44,179 nucleotides of DNA from Phycisphaerae bacterium (lineage in GTDB: Bacteria; Planctomycetota; Phycisphaerae; UBA1845): the NCBI GenBank assembly GCA_029260035.1, contig JAJDEA010000020.1, positions 1-44,179 on the forward strand, given 5' to 3'. The notes under the pieces were generated by a model, which worked only from the letters and a program-made list of their open reading frames with translations, ran no database searches and was not told where the DNA came from. Both the position numbers and the translations under genes were made by a program. Within the stretch, counting starts at the first letter, position 1, and each line of letters begins with the position of its first letter. Below are positions 42,254 through 44,179 of this stretch, one piece after another.

Positions 42254-43141
42254 TTATCGTCGCATCAGCGACCGTAGACGGCCAAGATTGACTTTGTCGA
42301 AGTCGGCACGCCGGCCGTTCTTACCCTTCGGTGTTTCGAGAATCATCGGCATGCGTGCAAAGCGATTGTCATTCATGAAGTGCGCAAATGCTTCTTTACC
42401 GATTTTTCCCTTGCCGATATGATCGTGGCGGTCGACCCGGCTGCCGAGTTCGCGTTTTGAATCATTGACGTGGATGCAGTAGATGTTTGACAGGTCTATG
42501 ACACGGTCCATTTCATCGACCATGCTGTCGTATTGGCTCTGTTCTCGAAAATCATAGCCTGCGGCAAACAAGTGGCAGGTATCCAGGCAAACACCAAGCC
42601 GATCATCTCGTCTTACGCCATCAAGCATGTCGCCGATCTGCTCGAACCTGTAACCTAGCGAAGTACCTTGGCCGGCGGTCGTTTCGATCAAGATTCGAGT
42701 GGCAAAGCCAGAGGTTGCTCCGATGGCTTCGTGGAGAGATTCGACGACGCGCTGAATTCCCTCCTTCTCGGAACTGTCCATGTGGGCGCCGGGATGGAAG
42801 ACCAAACCGGAGACCGCGAGCGCTTCGCAACGCTCCAGTTCATCAACCATTGCCAAAACACTCTTTCTTCGGCTGGATTGGTCAGGTGATGCTAAATTGA
42901 GGAGATAGCTTGCGTGTGCAATAACCGGAGCAAGCCCGGTCTCGCGCTGCGCAGCTTGGTATGCGTCGATTTGCTCTTTCGTTAGTGGTTTAGCCTGCCA
43001 TTGACGCTGATTCTTGACGAAGATTTGCAGGCAGTCGCAGCCGACTTGTGCTCCGGCGTGGAAGGCGTTCTCGATGCCGCCGGCTACCGACATATGCGCT
43101 CCCAGTGGCGGCCCTGAATGGCAGGAAATGTCGGCATTCAT
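42254..43141 (-). CDS. nfo: Endonuclease IV (AP endonuclease)
   Basis: A 295-residue zinc enzyme that cuts DNA 5' of abasic sites in base-excision repair. Family motifs are all present: G-A-H-M-S-V-A-G-G near the start, H-A-S-Y-L-L-N, H-P-G-A-H, the I-E-T-T-A-G-Q-G-T block, L-D-T-C-H-L-F, H-V-N-D-S-K and D-R-H-D-H-I-G-K-G, and L-E-T-P-K-G. The metal-binding His, Asp and Glu residues are in place. Length is normal. It is convergent with mntR. A decayed partial copy lies 2 kb upstream (40257-40430). No obvious ribosome site precedes the ATG. Confidence 0.96.
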   Translation of the reverse strand: MNADISCHSGPPLGAHMSVAGGIENAFHAGAQVGCDCLQIFVKNQRQWQAKPLTKEQIDAYQAAQRETGLAPVIAHASYLLNLASPDQSSRRKSVLAMVDELERCEALAVSGLVFHPGAHMDSSEKEGIQRVVESLHEAIGATSGFATRILIETTAGQGTSLGYRFEQIGDMLDGVRRDDRLGVCLDTCHLFAAGYDFREQSQYDSMVDEMDRVIDLSNIYCIHVNDSKRELGSRVDRHDHIGKGKIGKEAFAHFMNDNRFARMPMILETPKGKNGRRADFDKVNLGRLRSLMRR

Positions 43142-43289
43142 AGTGTTTCCGAGTCATTTTGGAGAGTCTGGCACGGGTCCCAAGCTAGCGGGCGGAGAGA
43201 GTTTAGGCAATGCGAGGGCGGCAAAAGCAAGTAGATCGAGAAAATTCTTTTCAGCCGGTTGACGCGTTGCCATCCGACGCTAAAGTACG

Positions 43290-43319
43290 TTGCTCAGCCT
43301 GCCGGGAAGCACTTGTAAT
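43290..43319 (+). promoter_or_regulatory. Candidate rRNA promoter
   Basis: TTGCTC (43290-43295) and TGTAAT (43314-43319) are separated by 18 bases, about 20 bases before the boxA-like site. Assigned by consensus match only. Confidence 0.35.
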
Positions 43320-43340
43320 GCGGTGGGTTGATGTAAGACT

Positions 43341-43355
43341 TGCTCTTTGACAATT
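43341..43355 (+). promoter_or_regulatory. boxA-like antitermination site
   Basis: TGCTCTTTGACAATT closely matches the boxA element (TGCTCTTTA) found in bacterial rRNA leaders, where Nus factors bind. It lies about 260 bases before the 23S 5' end. Confidence 0.65.
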
Positions 43356-43565
43356 GAAGAAGCGGACGCAGCTTTGTTGAAATGTAATGCTTCGTAGCCT
43401 GAAAGCGTTGCGATTCAGCAAAGCAAAGGTTTGTGGTCAAACACAATCCAATTTACCGCGTACCGTAGTCGGCAACTTGTTTTATCGAGTTGACGATTGT
43501 GGATCATACGCGGATCTCAAGCGCTAGAATGTTAGGTTTGACCGGTTGTGATGCTGCAACTTGGT

Positions 43566-43587
43566 GCCGCTCGGTTTTCCGAGTGGC
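43566..43587 (+). other. Hairpin just upstream of 23S rRNA
   Basis: GCCGCTCGG and CCGAGTGGC form a nine-base-pair stem (one G-U) with loop TTTT, 26 bases before the 23S start. It may be a processing or assembly structure. Confidence 0.5.
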
Positions 43588-43613
43588 GTTGAGGGACAGC
43601 CTCTCATGACTGT

Positions 43614-44179
43614 GGTCAAGTTATTAAGAGTGCATGGGGGATGCCTAGGCGTCGAGAGGCGAAGAAGGACGTGGTAGGCTGCGATAAGCCCCGGGGAGTT
43701 GTCAAACGAACATTGATCCGGGGATCTCCGAATCGGGAAACCGGGTGTCACTGGGCAACCAGATGGCATCATCTGCGGGTGAATGTATAGCTCGCAGAAG
43801 CCAACCCAGGGAACTGAAACATCTAAGTACCTGGAGGAAAGGAAATCAACCGAGACTCCGTAAGTAGCGGCGAGCGAAAGCGGAAATAGCCCAAACCGTG
43901 GTGCTTGCACCGCGGGGTTGCGGGTCCTTGAGGAGTTACAAAAGCGTCGTTAGCGGAACGGCTTGGAAAGGCCGAGCATAGAGGGTGACACTCCCGTACG
44001 CGAAAACGATTGCTCTCCTTTGAGAGGATACCCAGAGTAGCGTAGAGCTCGTGGAACTCTGCGTGAAGCAGGGGGGACCACCCTCCAAGGCTAAGTACTA
44101 CTCGACGACCGATAGTGGACAAGTAGGGCGACTGAATGGTGAAAAGAACCCCTTTAAGGGGAGTTAAAAGAACCTGAAA
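43614..44179 (+). rRNA. 23S ribosomal RNA, 5' part
   Basis: The sequence from GGTCAAGTTATTAAGAGTGC onward matches the 5' end of bacterial 23S rRNA (GGTTAAG...AAGxGxxxxxGGxGGATGCC). It continues with typical domain I sequence, including ATGCCTAGGCGTCGAGAGG, GAACTGAAACATCTAAGTA and GTAGCGGCGAGCGAAAG. The gene runs past the end of the window. The 5' end is placed by alignment to the consensus and may be off by a few bases. Confidence 0.97.

Larger units (their letters stand above)
43142..43613. other. Leader region of the 23S rRNA gene, no 16S present
   Basis: A 472-base stretch between nfo and the 23S gene. It has a promoter candidate (43290-43319), a boxA-like site (43341-43355) and a stem near 43566-43587. 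No 16S sequence or tRNA is present, so the 23S is not directly preceded by 16S here. Confidence 0.6.

Noticed and set aside
43524..44122. Minus-strand frames over the 23S gene
   Set aside because: They are antisense readings of rRNA and not coding.
1..44179. CRISPR array, insertion sequence, integrase or attachment site
   Set aside because: No regularly spaced direct repeats, transposase motifs or tRNA-end duplications were seen; the tRNA-Pro is not flanked by an integrase.

Overview
The window looks like chromosomal DNA from a planctomycete, most likely of the Phycisphaerae type or a close relative. This is inferred from gene content; no taxonomic marker was searched. The pointers are: short CPxC-YNL-G zinc ribbons attached to membrane proteins; secreted proteins with PEP-CTERM, IPTL-CTERM-like, cohesin and dockerin-like modules; a giant Asp/Cys-rich repeat protein; and a 23S rRNA gene with its own leader and no 16S gene beside it, an arrangement known in planctomycetes. 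Genes are loosely packed on both strands, with many 300-1000 base gaps and few operons.

Layout. 1-3900: C-terminal end of a VWA/DUF3520 protein, a convergent HerA-type ATPase, and a NarL-type response regulator. 3900-4936: a long gap holding an inverted repeat and a possible 40-residue ORF. 4937-10577: two paralogous membrane-anchored phosphodiesterase/alkaline-phosphatase-fold proteins, a 64-residue ribbon-helix-helix-like protein and an EMC3/DUF106-like membrane protein, followed by a HAD hydrolase. 11567-13597: a secreted Arg/Ser- and Gly/His/Tyr-rich protein with C-terminal TPR-like repeats. 13728-16350: a lipoprotein and a MATE transporter on the minus strand. 16722-20202: PIN-TRAM protein, ispD, a TPR-like lipoprotein and a small membrane protein. 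20631-24721: a Cys/His-motif protein, an HDOD protein (minus), a DUF4114 PEP-CTERM protein and an ABHD14-like hydrolase.

24843-27261 (minus): zinc-ribbon membrane protein, MauE/DoxX-like protein and rhodanese, the last two tightly coupled. 27801-31820: a 1339-residue secreted protein combining thrombospondin-3-like repeats, a jelly-roll-like domain, a c-type haem site and a dockerin-like end. 31821-32435: a gap with a hairpin, a 28-codon ORF and a 5S-rRNA-like element. Then carA, an IPTL-CTERM-like protein that may start at AUA, and a possible 43-residue Cys-rich peptide. 34663-38367 (minus): lipoprotein, alpha/beta hydrolase and an overlapping operon of zinc-ribbon membrane proteins. 38545-41439: DUF454 protein, tRNA-Pro(CGG), cohesin-like protein (minus), a decayed nfo copy and a MetA-pathway-like outer-membrane protein. 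41645-43141: mntR and intact nfo. 43614-end: the 5' part of 23S rRNA behind a boxA-containing leader.

Two themes link the genes. One is the cell envelope and extracellular matrix: cohesin, dockerin-like, PEP-CTERM and IPTL-CTERM proteins plus the membrane phosphodiesterases. The other is a set of planctomycete-type zinc-ribbon membrane proteins of unknown role. The best candidates for undescribed biology are the phosphodiesterase/RHH/EMC3-like cluster, the overlapping zinc-ribbon operon, the cytochrome-dockerin giant and the 5S-like element.
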